NCBI GenBank assembly: GCA_023458095.1
Contig: JAEXAS010000021.1
Span: 88,284 to 152,283 of the forward strand
From: Actinomycetes bacterium
GTDB taxonomy: Bacteria; Actinomycetota; Actinomycetes; Propionibacteriales; Propionibacteriaceae
DNA: 64,000 nt
Reading direction: 5' to 3'
Shown here: piece by piece, positions 51,458-59,983 of the stretch
Layout: each line of letters starts with the position of its first letter
Numbering within the stretch: the stretch's first letter is position 1
Notes under the pieces: model-generated
What the model was told of the DNA's origin: nothing
Database searches by the model: none
The model's input: the letters and a program-made list of their open reading frames with translations, nothing else
Made by a program: the position numbers and the translations under genes

Positions 51458-52558
51458 ATGCGATTGAGGCAGCTGGAGCGTCCCGAGTTGGTGGCGGGGA
51501 TCGGTTCGGCGTTGACCGGTGGGCCTGCTGTGGCGCCGGTCTGTGCGCCCCGTCTGGCGGCTGCCTTGCACCTGGACGCTCCGGTGGAACCGGGAACGGC
51601 CCTGGTTGTTCCGACCTCGGGAACCACTGGCGCTGCGAAGGCCGTCGTGTTGTCGGCTGCGGCGGTTACTTTTGCGGCCAACGCCGCCCATGAGCGCCTC
51701 GGTGGGCCTGGCGACTGGGTCTGTGCGTTGCCGGTTGAGCACGTCGCTGGGCTGATGACCATCGCCCGTGCCGTCGTCGCCGGAACTACCGTCCGCTTCG
51801 CCCGCGGCGACCTCAGCGACCTGCCCGTGGCCGGCGCGCGCAGCTACCTCTCCTTGGTGGGTGCTCAGTTGTACCGCGCGCTTTCCGAGCCGGATACGGT
51901 GGCCACGCTGAGCGGCTATGCGGCCGTCCTCGTCGGGGGAGGCGCGATCGATCCGGACCTGCTGAGCTCCGCACGCCGGGCGGGGATTGCGGTGGTCACC
52001 ACCTACGGCGCCAGCGAAACCTGCGGCGGCTGTGTCTATGACGGCGAACCTTTGAGCGGGGTCCGGCTCGAGTTGGACGCCGAGCGGATCAGTTTGGGCG
52101 GGCCGATGGCCTTCAGTGGCTACCGCCTGCGGCCTGACCTTACTGCCGCGGTGCTCCACGGTGACCTGGTGCGTACCCGGGACCGCGGCCGGTTGGTGGA
52201 CGGCCGACTTCAGGTGCTGGGTCGGCTGGACGATGTGGTGATCTGTGGTGGTGAGAAGGTGGACCTGGCTGCTGCCCAACGTCTGTGCGAAGCGGAATTC
52301 GGGTCACCCGCTCAGGGTGGGCCGGTGTTGTTGGCCGTCCCGGACTTGCGGTGGGGGTCGCGGGTGGTTGCCGTCGCAACCGGGGACTGGGAGTTGGCTG
52401 AGCTGCGTGATCGCCTGCAGCCTGTGGTGGGTCGAGCCGGCGTCCCCAAGGAATTGCGGCGATTGGCGACCATGGCGTACACATCTCTAGGCAAGATCGA
52501 CCGGGCCGCATTGCAGCGCGCTTGGGGGCAGAAGGAAGAGCATGGCGAAGCTGGCTGA
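51458..52558 (+). CDS. menE: o-Succinylbenzoate-CoA ligase
   Basis: A 366-residue member of the AMP-forming ligase superfamily, joining o-succinylbenzoate to CoA in menaquinone synthesis. The P-loop is PTSGTTGAAKAVV, the A5-like motif TTYGASETCGG and the C-terminal Lys segment SLGKIDRAAL. The length is short compared with about 450-490 in other phyla, as is normal in actinobacteria (for example about 360 in mycobacteria). It begins the men cluster and overlaps menA by 17 bp. Confidence 0.93.
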   Translation: MRLRQLERPELVAGIGSALTGGPAVAPVCAPRLAAALHLDAPVEPGTALVVPTSGTTGAAKAVVLSAAAVTFAANAAHERLGGPGDWVCALPVEHVAGLMTIARAVVAGTTVRFARGDLSDLPVAGARSYLSLVGAQLYRALSEPDTVATLSGYAAVLVGGGAIDPDLLSSARRAGIAVVTTYGASETCGGCVYDGEPLSGVRLELDAERISLGGPMAFSGYRLRPDLTAAVLHGDLVRTRDRGRLVDGRLQVLGRLDDVVICGGEKVDLAAAQRLCEAEFGSPAQGGPVLLAVPDLRWGSRVVAVATGDWELAELRDRLQPVVGRAGVPKELRRLATMAYTSLGKIDRAALQRAWGQKEEHGEAG

Positions 52559-53420
52559 TTGGGTCGCGGGAGCACGTCCGCGCACCCTCCCGGCCGCAGT
52601 GGCACCGGTCTTGGCCGGTACTGCTGTGGCATGGTTCGAGGGTGGCGTGGTGCCGCTGCTGGCGGCGCTGGCGCTCGTGGTCACTGTGGCCTTGCAGATA
52701 GGCGTGAACTACGCCAACGACTACTCCGACGGCATTCGGGGCACCGATGCCGACCGCGTCGGTCCGATGCGGCTGGTCGGATCGGGGACTGCGCAGCCCC
52801 GGCAGGTGCTCGCGGCGGCGATCATCGGTTTCCTGGTGGCGGCCTTCGCGGGCCTGGGGGTGGTGGTGATCAGTGGCCACTGGTGGCTGCTTGCCGTGGG
52901 GGCGGTGTCGATCGCGGCGGCCTGGTACTACACCGGCGGTCGCTATCCCTACGGCTACCTGGGACTGGGGGAGTTGTTCGTCTTTGTGTTCTTCGGCCTG
53001 ATCGCGGTGACCGGCACGGTGTACATCCAGGTGGGGTCGGTCTCGGCCACCACCTGGTGGATGTCGATCGCTATCGGTGCGCTGGCCTGCAACATTCTGG
53101 TGGCCAACAATCTGCGGGATCTGGTCGGCGACGCCGAGGTGGGCAAGCGGACGATGGCCACCCGGCTGGGGGATCGTTACACCCGCTGGTTCTATCTGGT
53201 GCTGGTGGCCGTGGCGGTGTTCGCAGTGGTGGCGGTGGCCCTGACCACCTCGTTGTGGGCCCTCTTGGGCCTGGCCATGCTGGTTCCGCTGGCTCCGGCA
53301 ATTCGCAGCGTCATGACCGGGGCCACTGGGCCGGCTTTGATCCCGGTGCTGAAGCTCACCGGGGTGGCCGAACTGGTCTGCGCGGTCGGGATCCTCGTCG
53401 GAATCTGGATCGCGCACTAA
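52542..53420 (+). CDS. menA: 1,4-Dihydroxy-2-naphthoate polyprenyltransferase
   Basis: A 292-residue membrane enzyme with about eight helices, attaching the polyprenyl chain to DHNA. The Asp-rich prenyl-diphosphate motif NYANDYSDGIRGTDADR is near residue 58, followed by VGPMRLVGSG, and a second acidic motif is NNLRDLVGDAEVGK. It lies between menE and menC, overlapping the former and two bases from the latter. Confidence 0.94.
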   Translation: MAKLADWVAGARPRTLPAAVAPVLAGTAVAWFEGGVVPLLAALALVVTVALQIGVNYANDYSDGIRGTDADRVGPMRLVGSGTAQPRQVLAAAIIGFLVAAFAGLGVVVISGHWWLLAVGAVSIAAAWYYTGGRYPYGYLGLGELFVFVFFGLIAVTGTVYIQVGSVSATTWWMSIAIGALACNILVANNLRDLVGDAEVGKRTMATRLGDRYTRWFYLVLVAVAVFAVVAVALTTSLWALLGLAMLVPLAPAIRSVMTGATGPALIPVLKLTGVAELVCAVGILVGIWIAH

Positions 53421-53422
53421 TC

Positions 53423-54379
53423 ATGGCCGCCATCGCCTTCCGGCTGCCCCTGCACACCCGCTTTCGCGGGCTGCAAACCCGGGAGGGCCTGATCTTCGAA
53501 GGCCCGGCGGGCTGGGCGGAATGGAGTCCCTTCCCCGAATACGGCTATCCCGAGATCGGGAACTGGTGGCGAGCGGCCTGGGAGGCGGCCTACCGCGGAT
53601 TCCCGACCCCGGTCCGCGACCGGGTGCCGGTCAATGTCACGGTGCCGGCCGTCGGCCCGCAGGCGGCTTTCGACCTGGTGACGAACAGTGGCTGCACTAC
53701 TGCCAAGGTCAAGGTCGCCGAGCCTGGGCAGGCGGAGTCCGACGACCTGGCCCGGGTGGAAGCTGTGCGTGCTGCCCTGGGCGCGGCCGGGCGGGTCCGG
53801 ATCGACGCCAATGGGGCCTGGGGTGTGGCGGAGGCGCTGCGACGGCTGCGGCACTTGAGCCGATTCGACCTGGAATACGCCGAACAGCCCTGCGCCACGA
53901 CCGCCGAACTGGCTGATCTGCGCCGCCGTCTGGTCCGGGCCGGTGTTTCGGTGCCGATCGCTGCCGATGAGAGCATTCGGCGCAGCGGAGACCCCGAGCA
54001 GGTGGTCGCCTTGGCCGCCGCCGACATCGCGGTGCTGAAGGTGCAACCCCTGGGCGGGGTACGGCGCTGCCTGGAACTGGCCGAGCGGCTGGGGCTACCG
54101 GTGGTCGTCTCCTCGGCCCTGGAAAGCTCGGTAGGGCTGGCTGCTGGTGTTGCCCTGGCCGCCGCGCTGCCCGAACTGCCGTACGCCTGCGGGCTGAACA
54201 CCGCCACCATGTTCACTGCCGATGTAACCGCTGAACCTCTGATCGCGGAGGCCGGACACATTCGGGTGCGTCCGGTGGTGGTCTCCGGCACACAGTGGCA
54301 GGCTGATGCCCAGACCACACAGGCGTGGCTGGCACGCCGAGATCAACTTCCTGAACTGCTGAGGAGGACCGGTGAGTGA
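53423..54379 (+). CDS. menC: o-Succinylbenzoate synthase
   Basis: A 318-residue enolase-superfamily enzyme dehydrating SHCHC to o-succinylbenzoate. The acid/base and metal residues are visible in order: TAKVKVAEPG (catalytic Lys), RIDANGAW (Asp), YAEQPC (Glu), AADES (Asp) and VLKVQPLGG (Lys). The start is the ATG at 53423; a much longer frame upstream is antiframe to menA. The end overlaps menD by eight bases. Confidence 0.93.
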   Translation: MAAIAFRLPLHTRFRGLQTREGLIFEGPAGWAEWSPFPEYGYPEIGNWWRAAWEAAYRGFPTPVRDRVPVNVTVPAVGPQAAFDLVTNSGCTTAKVKVAEPGQAESDDLARVEAVRAALGAAGRVRIDANGAWGVAEALRRLRHLSRFDLEYAEQPCATTAELADLRRRLVRAGVSVPIAADESIRRSGDPEQVVALAAADIAVLKVQPLGGVRRCLELAERLGLPVVVSSALESSVGLAAGVALAAALPELPYACGLNTATMFTADVTAEPLIAEAGHIRVRPVVVSGTQWQADAQTTQAWLARRDQLPELLRRTGE

Positions 54380-55994
54380 CGCCGCCCGCTGCGCGCAGTT
54401 GGTGATCTCCCAACTGCTCGCCCAGGGTGTCACCGATGTCGTGCTGGCTCCTGGGTCCCGCAGCGCTCCCTTGGCCTTGGTGTTGGATGCCACGGCCCGC
54501 GCCGGGGGCCTTCGCCTGCATGTGCGTCTCGACGAACGTGGCGCCGGTTTTCTGGCGCTCGGGCTCGCCAAGGCCAGCCGACGTGCAGTAGCCGTGGTGA
54601 CGACGTCCGGTACGGCGGTGGGGAATCTGCTGCCAGCGGTGATGGAGGCTCATCACTCGGCGCTGCCGCTCTTGGTGGTTTCAGCCGATCGACCACGCTG
54701 GCTGGTCGGATTCGGTGCAAACCAGACCACCGCGCAAACCGGCCTGTTCGACGGGTTCATCGGCTATTCGGCGCAGGTCGACGCCGGCGCTCCGCCCGCC
54801 GCCCAGCGGGCCCAGGTGGCCCGCGCTGTGCTGCTGGCAACCGGGGCCACCGGGGGACGGCCCGGACCGGCTCACCTGAATATCGCCCTGCCCGAGCCGC
54901 TGGTGGCCGGACCGGTGCCTGCGGCGCTGGCCGGCACCCCGGTGCAGGCCCAGATCGCGGTGTCGGCTGAACCGGTGGTCCTGAGTGCCGATCCGCTCAC
55001 GGTGGTGCTGTGCGGGGATGCCGATCCCGCGACCGGCGCGGCCGCCGGTCATCTCGCGGAGGTCGCCGGGCTGCCCCTGATTGCCGAGCCGTCCAGCAAC
55101 GCCCGACGCGGCCCGCAGGCCATGGCCACCGGACGCCTGCTGCTGGCTCAGGATCTGGGACGCCGCATCCAACGCGTGATCGTCTTCGGCCGGCCGACCC
55201 TGTCGCGTCCGGTCAGCGCGCTGCTGAGTTCGGAGGCGGTCGAGGTCGTGGTGGTGGGATCGCGCAGCGACTTCGTCGATCCCGGCTGGCGGGCCCAGCT
55301 CGTGGTAGCTGCGGTGAGCATCCCCGCCGGCGACCCGGCCTGGCTGTCGGCCTGGCAGCAGGCCGACCGTGCGCAGCGAGACCAGGTGGAACAGCTGACC
55401 AGCAGCGCCCCTGAGCTCACCGGGCCGGAGGTGGCCCGCCTGGTGGTGGCCGCGGCCCGGAGTCCACAGGTGCTGTGTGTGGGCAACTCCAACCCGATCC
55501 GCGACGCCGACCTGGCGCCGGTGAATGCCGACCCGGGCCCGGTCTATGCCAATCGGGGACTGGCGGGCATCGACGGAACCTTGTCCACGGCGGTGGGTAT
55601 TGCTTTGGGGGCTCAAGCGCCCACCACCTTGCTGTGCGGCGATCTCTCCTTCGTTCATGACGCGACGGCCTTGGCGATCGGGTCGAGGGAAGCCCGTCCC
55701 CAGCTTCGCATCGTGGTGGCCGACGACAATGGGGGCAGCATCTTCGCCACCTTGGAATATGGACGCCCGGAATACGCCGACGCTTTTGAGCGGGTCTTCG
55801 CCACACCTCTGGACCTGGATCTGGTGGCGCTGGCGCAGAGCTATGGGGTGCCCGCCCGGCGGCTGCACAGCGCCGTAGAACTCGAAGCTGCGCTGGCCAA
55901 ACCGATCACAGGCCTGGAGGTGCTGGTGGTGACGGTGGATCGTGGTCAGCGCGCCACGATCACCAAGAACCTGGCCGTGCCACCGGCACCGTAG
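54372..55994 (+). CDS. menD: 2-Succinyl-5-enolpyruvyl-6-hydroxy-3-cyclohexene-1-carboxylate synthase
   Basis: A 540-residue thiamin-diphosphate enzyme adding a succinyl unit to isochorismate. The N-terminal segments LAPGSRSAPLAL and RLDERGAGFLALGLAKAS are characteristic, and the ThDP-binding part is LLCGDLSFVHDATALAIG to VVADDNGGSIF, with Asp-Asn where many family members have Asn-Asn. The GTG start overlaps menC. It ends the plus-strand men run. A perfect tandem repeat of 15 bp follows. Confidence 0.94.
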   Translation: MSDAARCAQLVISQLLAQGVTDVVLAPGSRSAPLALVLDATARAGGLRLHVRLDERGAGFLALGLAKASRRAVAVVTTSGTAVGNLLPAVMEAHHSALPLLVVSADRPRWLVGFGANQTTAQTGLFDGFIGYSAQVDAGAPPAAQRAQVARAVLLATGATGGRPGPAHLNIALPEPLVAGPVPAALAGTPVQAQIAVSAEPVVLSADPLTVVLCGDADPATGAAAGHLAEVAGLPLIAEPSSNARRGPQAMATGRLLLAQDLGRRIQRVIVFGRPTLSRPVSALLSSEAVEVVVVGSRSDFVDPGWRAQLVVAAVSIPAGDPAWLSAWQQADRAQRDQVEQLTSSAPELTGPEVARLVVAAARSPQVLCVGNSNPIRDADLAPVNADPGPVYANRGLAGIDGTLSTAVGIALGAQAPTTLLCGDLSFVHDATALAIGSREARPQLRIVVADDNGGSIFATLEYGRPEYADAFERVFATPLDLDLVALAQSYGVPARRLHSAVELEAALAKPITGLEVLVVTVDRGQRATITKNLAVPPAP

Positions 55995-56024
55995 CCCGGG
56001 ATGCTGTGACCCGGGATGCTGTGA
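55995..56024. repeat. Two tandem 15-bp units between menD and gntR
   Basis: CCCGGGATGCTGTGA occurs twice with no gap (55995-56009 and 56010-56024), beginning straight after the menD stop codon. No function evident; it lies between convergent genes and has no strong hairpin. Confidence 0.8.
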
Positions 56025-56036
56025 CCCAGGCTCGGA

Positions 56037-56777
56037 CTAGCTGGAGTAGGCCGTGATGTCGATCGCGTAGCGATCCCAGCGGTAGCAGTGGTCGCCATAT
56101 TCCACGGGCTGCCCGGACGGGTCGTAGGCCCGGCGTGACATCGTCAGAACCGGGTCGGTGGGCTGCAGCTTGAGCAGCTTCTGCTCGACCTCGGTGGGGT
56201 GGCGGGCGGAAATGTGCTGATAGCCCACTGCCGGCACGATGTTGCGGGCCCGGATCAGGGTGTACAGGCCATAGGTGGCCAGTTCCTCGATCTCCAGATC
56301 GGCCCAATCGGGGCTCAACCAGTTGCGAAGCACAGCCACCGGGCCCTCATCGACGGTCCGCAGGCGTTCGACGTAGACCAGCGGTGTGCGGGCCGGCAGG
56401 CCCAGTTGGTCCGCGATGTGAGCGTCGACGTAGTTGGTCGTGAACTGCAGGACCTCAGTGTGCGGATTCTGGCCTTCGCGCTTCAGGTCGTCATACAGGC
56501 TGGGGAGGCCGTAGCGTCGATGTACGACCTCATTTGCGACGGTGGTCCCGATACCGCGGCGCCGAACCAGCAGACCACGCGAGACCAATTCGATGATCGC
56601 GCGCCGAACGGTCGGCCTGGAAAGATTGAGCCGATCGGCCATCGACAGCTCATTCTCGAAGGCATCGCCGGGCTTGAGTACTCCGGTGTCGATGGCTTCG
56701 GCGAGCTGTTCGGCCAATTGGTGGTACAGCGGGACCGGGCTGTTACGGTCGATCTGGACCGGAAGTTGCTGTGCCAT
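56037..56777 (-). CDS. GntR-family regulator (HutC/UTRA subfamily)
   Basis: A 246-residue protein. The N-terminal winged helix has LSMADRLNLSRPTVRRAIIE and the wing RGLLVRRRGIGTTVA. A UTRA ligand domain follows (LGLPARTPLVYVERLRTVD; PVLTMSRRAYDPSGQPVEYG). HutC-type regulators sense sugars, amines or acids and act on adjoining genes, but no matching target is next to it. The short leader (a possible TACGCT -10 at 56790-56795) leaves little room for a ribosome site. It is convergent with menD. Confidence 0.9.
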   Translation of the reverse strand: MAQQLPVQIDRNSPVPLYHQLAEQLAEAIDTGVLKPGDAFENELSMADRLNLSRPTVRRAIIELVSRGLLVRRRGIGTTVANEVVHRRYGLPSLYDDLKREGQNPHTEVLQFTTNYVDAHIADQLGLPARTPLVYVERLRTVDEGPVAVLRNWLSPDWADLEIEELATYGLYTLIRARNIVPAVGYQHISARHPTEVEQKLLKLQPTDPVLTMSRRAYDPSGQPVEYGDHCYRWDRYAIDITAYSS

Positions 56778-56876
56778 AAGGGGAAACTTAGCGTATCGGA
56801 TCGGTGAAATCCGCCCCCTGACCGAGATTTGTCAGATTGGTCTCAATCGAGAACAAAGCCCGGCTGCGGCGAGGGT

Positions 56877-58514
56877 TCAGACCAGGCTGCGCAGCCATTG
56901 TCGCAGGGCCGCGGTGGCGCGCACATCGTCCTCGTTGTAGCGCAGGATTCGTTCGCGCGCCGCTTCGCGCTCAACTGCCGAATCTGCGGTGAGCGCCGTC
57001 TCGAACCAGCCCATGCTGTTCAGCCCACCGGGATCCTCGTCTCGCCACTCGAAGCCAGCCCCTGCATGCGCGACGACCTTCAGACCCAGCCCGTTGGCTC
57101 CGAAGAAGTTGCGGCGCACGACGGTGAACAAGTCCACGAAGGCGGACTCGGCGTACTGCTCGGCCCAAGTCATCAATGGTGTGGTCGAATCAGCCAAGCG
57201 GTGCAGCCGGACCAGCTCGTAATCGGAGTAGTGGTACACCCGGGCGTCTCGTCCGGCCACGGTCTGTTTCAGCCAGGCCATGGCCGCTTCGGCCAGCGCC
57301 AATTCGCCCGCGGCGTCGAGATCGGTGAAGGAACTGAACTGGTGGTAGTGCGCGTCCGCGCCGGTGCCGATCCAAAAACCCCACAGATATACCCGGTCGG
57401 TGCGGGAGGTCTCGACATCGATATCGATCTCGAGTTCGGCCGGGGGTAACTCGATGGGTCCGCTGGTGAGGCGTTCCAATTCGAGGCCTCGACTCAGCAA
57501 CCGGGATCGGCGGTACGCCAGCCGGAGTCGATCCTCGGCGTCGGGACGGTGCTCAACACTGGGCAGATAGTCCGCCAGCAGCGCCTCGATCGGGGCCTGG
57601 GCCAACTGCGTCAGGGTGGAAACCCCCAGCGAGCGCAGGGCGGTGATCTCGTAGCGATCCAGGGGCGCTTTGTTGATCCGCAGGCTCAGATCGTCGGGAT
57701 CGAGGAGTTCCTGGCACCGGGGCCACCACCGACAGGATCCGCATTCCCTGCTGACCACCGGCACCCGGTACGGCTCGCTCGGCGGTGAGCCGGCTGCGGC
57801 GGCGGTCGCCAACTCCACCCGAAGCGCGAACTCTCGGTGATAACGCTGAAGCGCGCTCACGTGAAGATCCTCAGCGACTTCCCCCGGGACGGCGGCCACG
57901 GCGGATTCGGCGAGGTCTACTCGAACCGCCACCGCACCGTGGTCAGGCAGGTCGTCGGTGCCGATCACCAGGCCTTCGGGGCGCTGCGACTGGAAGCCGG
58001 TGGGACCCAGCAACTCCCACAAGTGCGCGAGGAAGACCGCGTTGGTCCAGCGCCAATTCCAGCGATAGCGCCAGCCGGTTCGACTCACCGGGACGGTCAG
58101 GTCATCCAACTCGGAGAAGGAGAAGGGGCGTTCATCGCGGCGCAGGTCCAAGGTTCGATGGAAGCGGATGATTCCGGGCAGATAGCCGCCTTCGCCGTCA
58201 CTGACCAGCAGGTCGGCGCGTCCGCGGCGATGATGTTCGGCATCGCGAGGCAGCAGGCCACCGATAATGACCGCCACACCGTCTGCCATCGCCGCCAGGC
58301 AGGCGGCTTGCTGGTCCTCGCTGGGAGCGTCGGTCAGGCCGCGCAGATCCCGGGTGCTGGCTTGCCCGGCGAGAATCGTGCGCACTATCTGATCGAGGAA
58401 ATCCTGAGCGCCCACCAGGGGAGTGGCCTGCGACGGTGGTGCCTCGACTCCGGAGAAGGCGTGGGCGGTCTTCAGCGGACAACTCCGCGCCGCATAGGCG
58501 TCCAGAGCGAACAT
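56877..58514 (-). CDS. RecB/Cas4-like nuclease, TM0106 family
   Basis: A 545-residue protein. Residues 1-290 are a PD-(D/E)XK-type nuclease domain resembling RecB and Cas4: Cys12 at the start and Cys258, Cys261, Cys267 (CGSCRWWPRC) form the four-cysteine set that holds an Fe-S cluster in those enzymes. HHRRGRADLLV carries the active-site Asp. The remainder is an RNase H-like DEDD exonuclease fold, with the first acidic motif EIDIDVET near residue 365 and further YHYSDYE-type residues. The architecture is the known TM0106 family; its biological role is unestablished. It shares its ATG with the menG stop (TGATG), so it is co-translated with menG. Confidence 0.82.
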   Translation of the reverse strand: MFALDAYAARSCPLKTAHAFSGVEAPPSQATPLVGAQDFLDQIVRTILAGQASTRDLRGLTDAPSEDQQAACLAAMADGVAVIIGGLLPRDAEHHRRGRADLLVSDGEGGYLPGIIRFHRTLDLRRDERPFSFSELDDLTVPVSRTGWRYRWNWRWTNAVFLAHLWELLGPTGFQSQRPEGLVIGTDDLPDHGAVAVRVDLAESAVAAVPGEVAEDLHVSALQRYHREFALRVELATAAAAGSPPSEPYRVPVVSRECGSCRWWPRCQELLDPDDLSLRINKAPLDRYEITALRSLGVSTLTQLAQAPIEALLADYLPSVEHRPDAEDRLRLAYRRSRLLSRGLELERLTSGPIELPPAELEIDIDVETSRTDRVYLWGFWIGTGADAHYHQFSSFTDLDAAGELALAEAAMAWLKQTVAGRDARVYHYSDYELVRLHRLADSTTPLMTWAEQYAESAFVDLFTVVRRNFFGANGLGLKVVAHAGAGFEWRDEDPGGLNSMGWFETALTADSAVEREAARERILRYNEDDVRATAALRQWLRSLV

Positions 58515-59221
58515 CACCGGTGGGCGCGGTGAAGGGCCACGACGCCGCCGGTGAGGTTCTTCCAGCCGGGACGCTGCCAGCCCGCCTTGGCCAACTGCTC
58601 AGCCAGGGTTTGTTGGTCGGGCCAGCTCAGGATGGACTCCACCAGATAGTCGTAGGCGTCAGGATTGGACGAGGTGACCCGGGCCAGTCGAGGCAGTGTC
58701 CGCAGTAGATAGTTCTGATAGGCGTGACGCAGTGGACCCCAGGTCGGGGTGGAGAACTCGCAGATGACGATCCGTCCGCCCGGGCGGGTCACCCGATACA
58801 ACTCGGTCAGGGCCGCCGAGACGTTCACCACATTGCGCAGGCCGAAACTGATCGTGACCGCATCGAAGCTGCCGTCGCCGAACGGCAGTGCCAAGGCGTC
58901 GGCGTTGATGAACGGCAGGCCGGGCTGGCGCTGCTTGCCCACGGCCAACATGCCCTCGCTGAGGTCCACGGGGATCACGGTGGCACCCGCATCATGGAAG
59001 GGGCCGCTGAGGGCCCCGGTGCCAGCGGCGAGATCGAGAATCAACTGCCCGGGTTGGGGCCCGACCGCGGCGATGGTCTCACTGCGCCAGAGTCGATCGA
59101 TGCCGAAGGTCAGGACGTCGTTGACCAGGTCGTAGCGGGCTGCGACATCGTCGAACATGCCCGAGACCGCCGAGGGACGCTTCGACAGATCTGCCCGTCG
59201 CCTTTCAGAATGCACGCACAT
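58514..59221 (-). CDS. menG: Demethylmenaquinone methyltransferase
   Basis: A 235-residue UbiE/MenG SAM-dependent methyltransferase, adding the ring methyl in the last step of menaquinone synthesis. The characteristic VSGMFDDVAARYDLVND is near residue 19 and the SAM motif LDLAAGTGALSGPF near residue 63. UbiE signatures ISFGLRNVVN and GGRIVICEFSTP follow. The start is uncertain: the ATG at 59221 adds a few residues before the RADLSKRP segment at which many homologues begin. It is separated from the plus-strand men genes by two other genes. Confidence 0.94.
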   Translation of the reverse strand: MCVHSERRRADLSKRPSAVSGMFDDVAARYDLVNDVLTFGIDRLWRSETIAAVGPQPGQLILDLAAGTGALSGPFHDAGATVIPVDLSEGMLAVGKQRQPGLPFINADALALPFGDGSFDAVTISFGLRNVVNVSAALTELYRVTRPGGRIVICEFSTPTWGPLRHAYQNYLLRTLPRLARVTSSNPDAYDYLVESILSWPDQQTLAEQLAKAGWQRPGWKNLTGGVVALHRAHR

Positions 59222-59311
59222 AGCCTGCCACGCGGTGGCCTCCAGCGATGCCAGGTGCGCCAGACGTCGCTAGGCACATGTTCTGCCTTGGTTGCGCTAT
59301 AGGGGACAATC

Positions 59312-59983
59312 GTGGGCATGGCTCGTAAGTCGGTAGTGCTCAAGGTCTCAGGTTTGACGAAGGCTTTCGGGCCCGTCGTGATCGTGGATGGCTTCAATCT
59401 GGAGGTGGCTGCCGGCGAAGCGGTGGCACTGACCGGTCGAAATGGTGCGGGAAAGTCAACGGTGCTGCGCTGCCTGATCGGCGCGGACCGTCCCGATGAG
59501 GGACGCATAGAGGTCAATGGAATCACGGTGAGTGAGACCAACCCCGAGATTCGGCGCAATGTCGCCACCGTGATCGATGATCTGGACTTCTTCCCCGACC
59601 TTTCGGTGGTTGAGCACCTTGACCTGCTAGCGCGCGCCCATGGCGTGGCCGACCCGGAAGCTGCGGTGGATGCCGTCCTCGACGAGGTGCAACTCGTGCC
59701 GCAATCGGGTCAGTTGCCCGGCACGCTCTCCTCCGGACAGCGACGCCGCCTTGCGTTGGCCACAGCCTTTGTACGACCGCGCACCTTGCTGGTGCTGGAC
59801 GAGCCTGAGCAGCGCCTCGATACCGAAGGCGTGGCCTGGCTCGCACAGCGGTTGGTCGCCGAGCGGCAGCAGGGGCTGGCCATCGTGATGGCCAGCCACG
59901 AACCGATGCTGGTGGAGAAGGTCGCCACCCGGGTGGTTCGCCTGGGCGAGCGCGCACAGGTCCTTGAGGAGAGCGGTGAGTAA
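59312..59983 (+). CDS. ABC transporter ATP-binding protein
   Basis: A 223-residue single nucleotide-binding domain: Walker A GRNGAGKST (about residues 42-50), signature LSSGQRRRLAL, Walker B LLVLDEPEQRLD with the catalytic Glu. The type resembles exporters with a separate permease. GTG at 59312 has AGGGG six bases upstream; ATG at 59318 is also possible. It overlaps the permease gene by eight bases, so they form one transporter. Confidence 0.9.
   Translation: MGMARKSVVLKVSGLTKAFGPVVIVDGFNLEVAAGEAVALTGRNGAGKSTVLRCLIGADRPDEGRIEVNGITVSETNPEIRRNVATVIDDLDFFPDLSVVEHLDLLARAHGVADPEAAVDAVLDEVQLVPQSGQLPGTLSSGQRRRLALATAFVRPRTLLVLDEPEQRLDTEGVAWLAQRLVAERQQGLAIVMASHEPMLVEKVATRVVRLGERAQVLEESGE

Noticed and set aside
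56877..58514. cas4 as part of a CRISPR-Cas locus
   Set aside because: No repeat array or other cas gene in the window; the RNase H-like second half identifies the TM0106 family instead.
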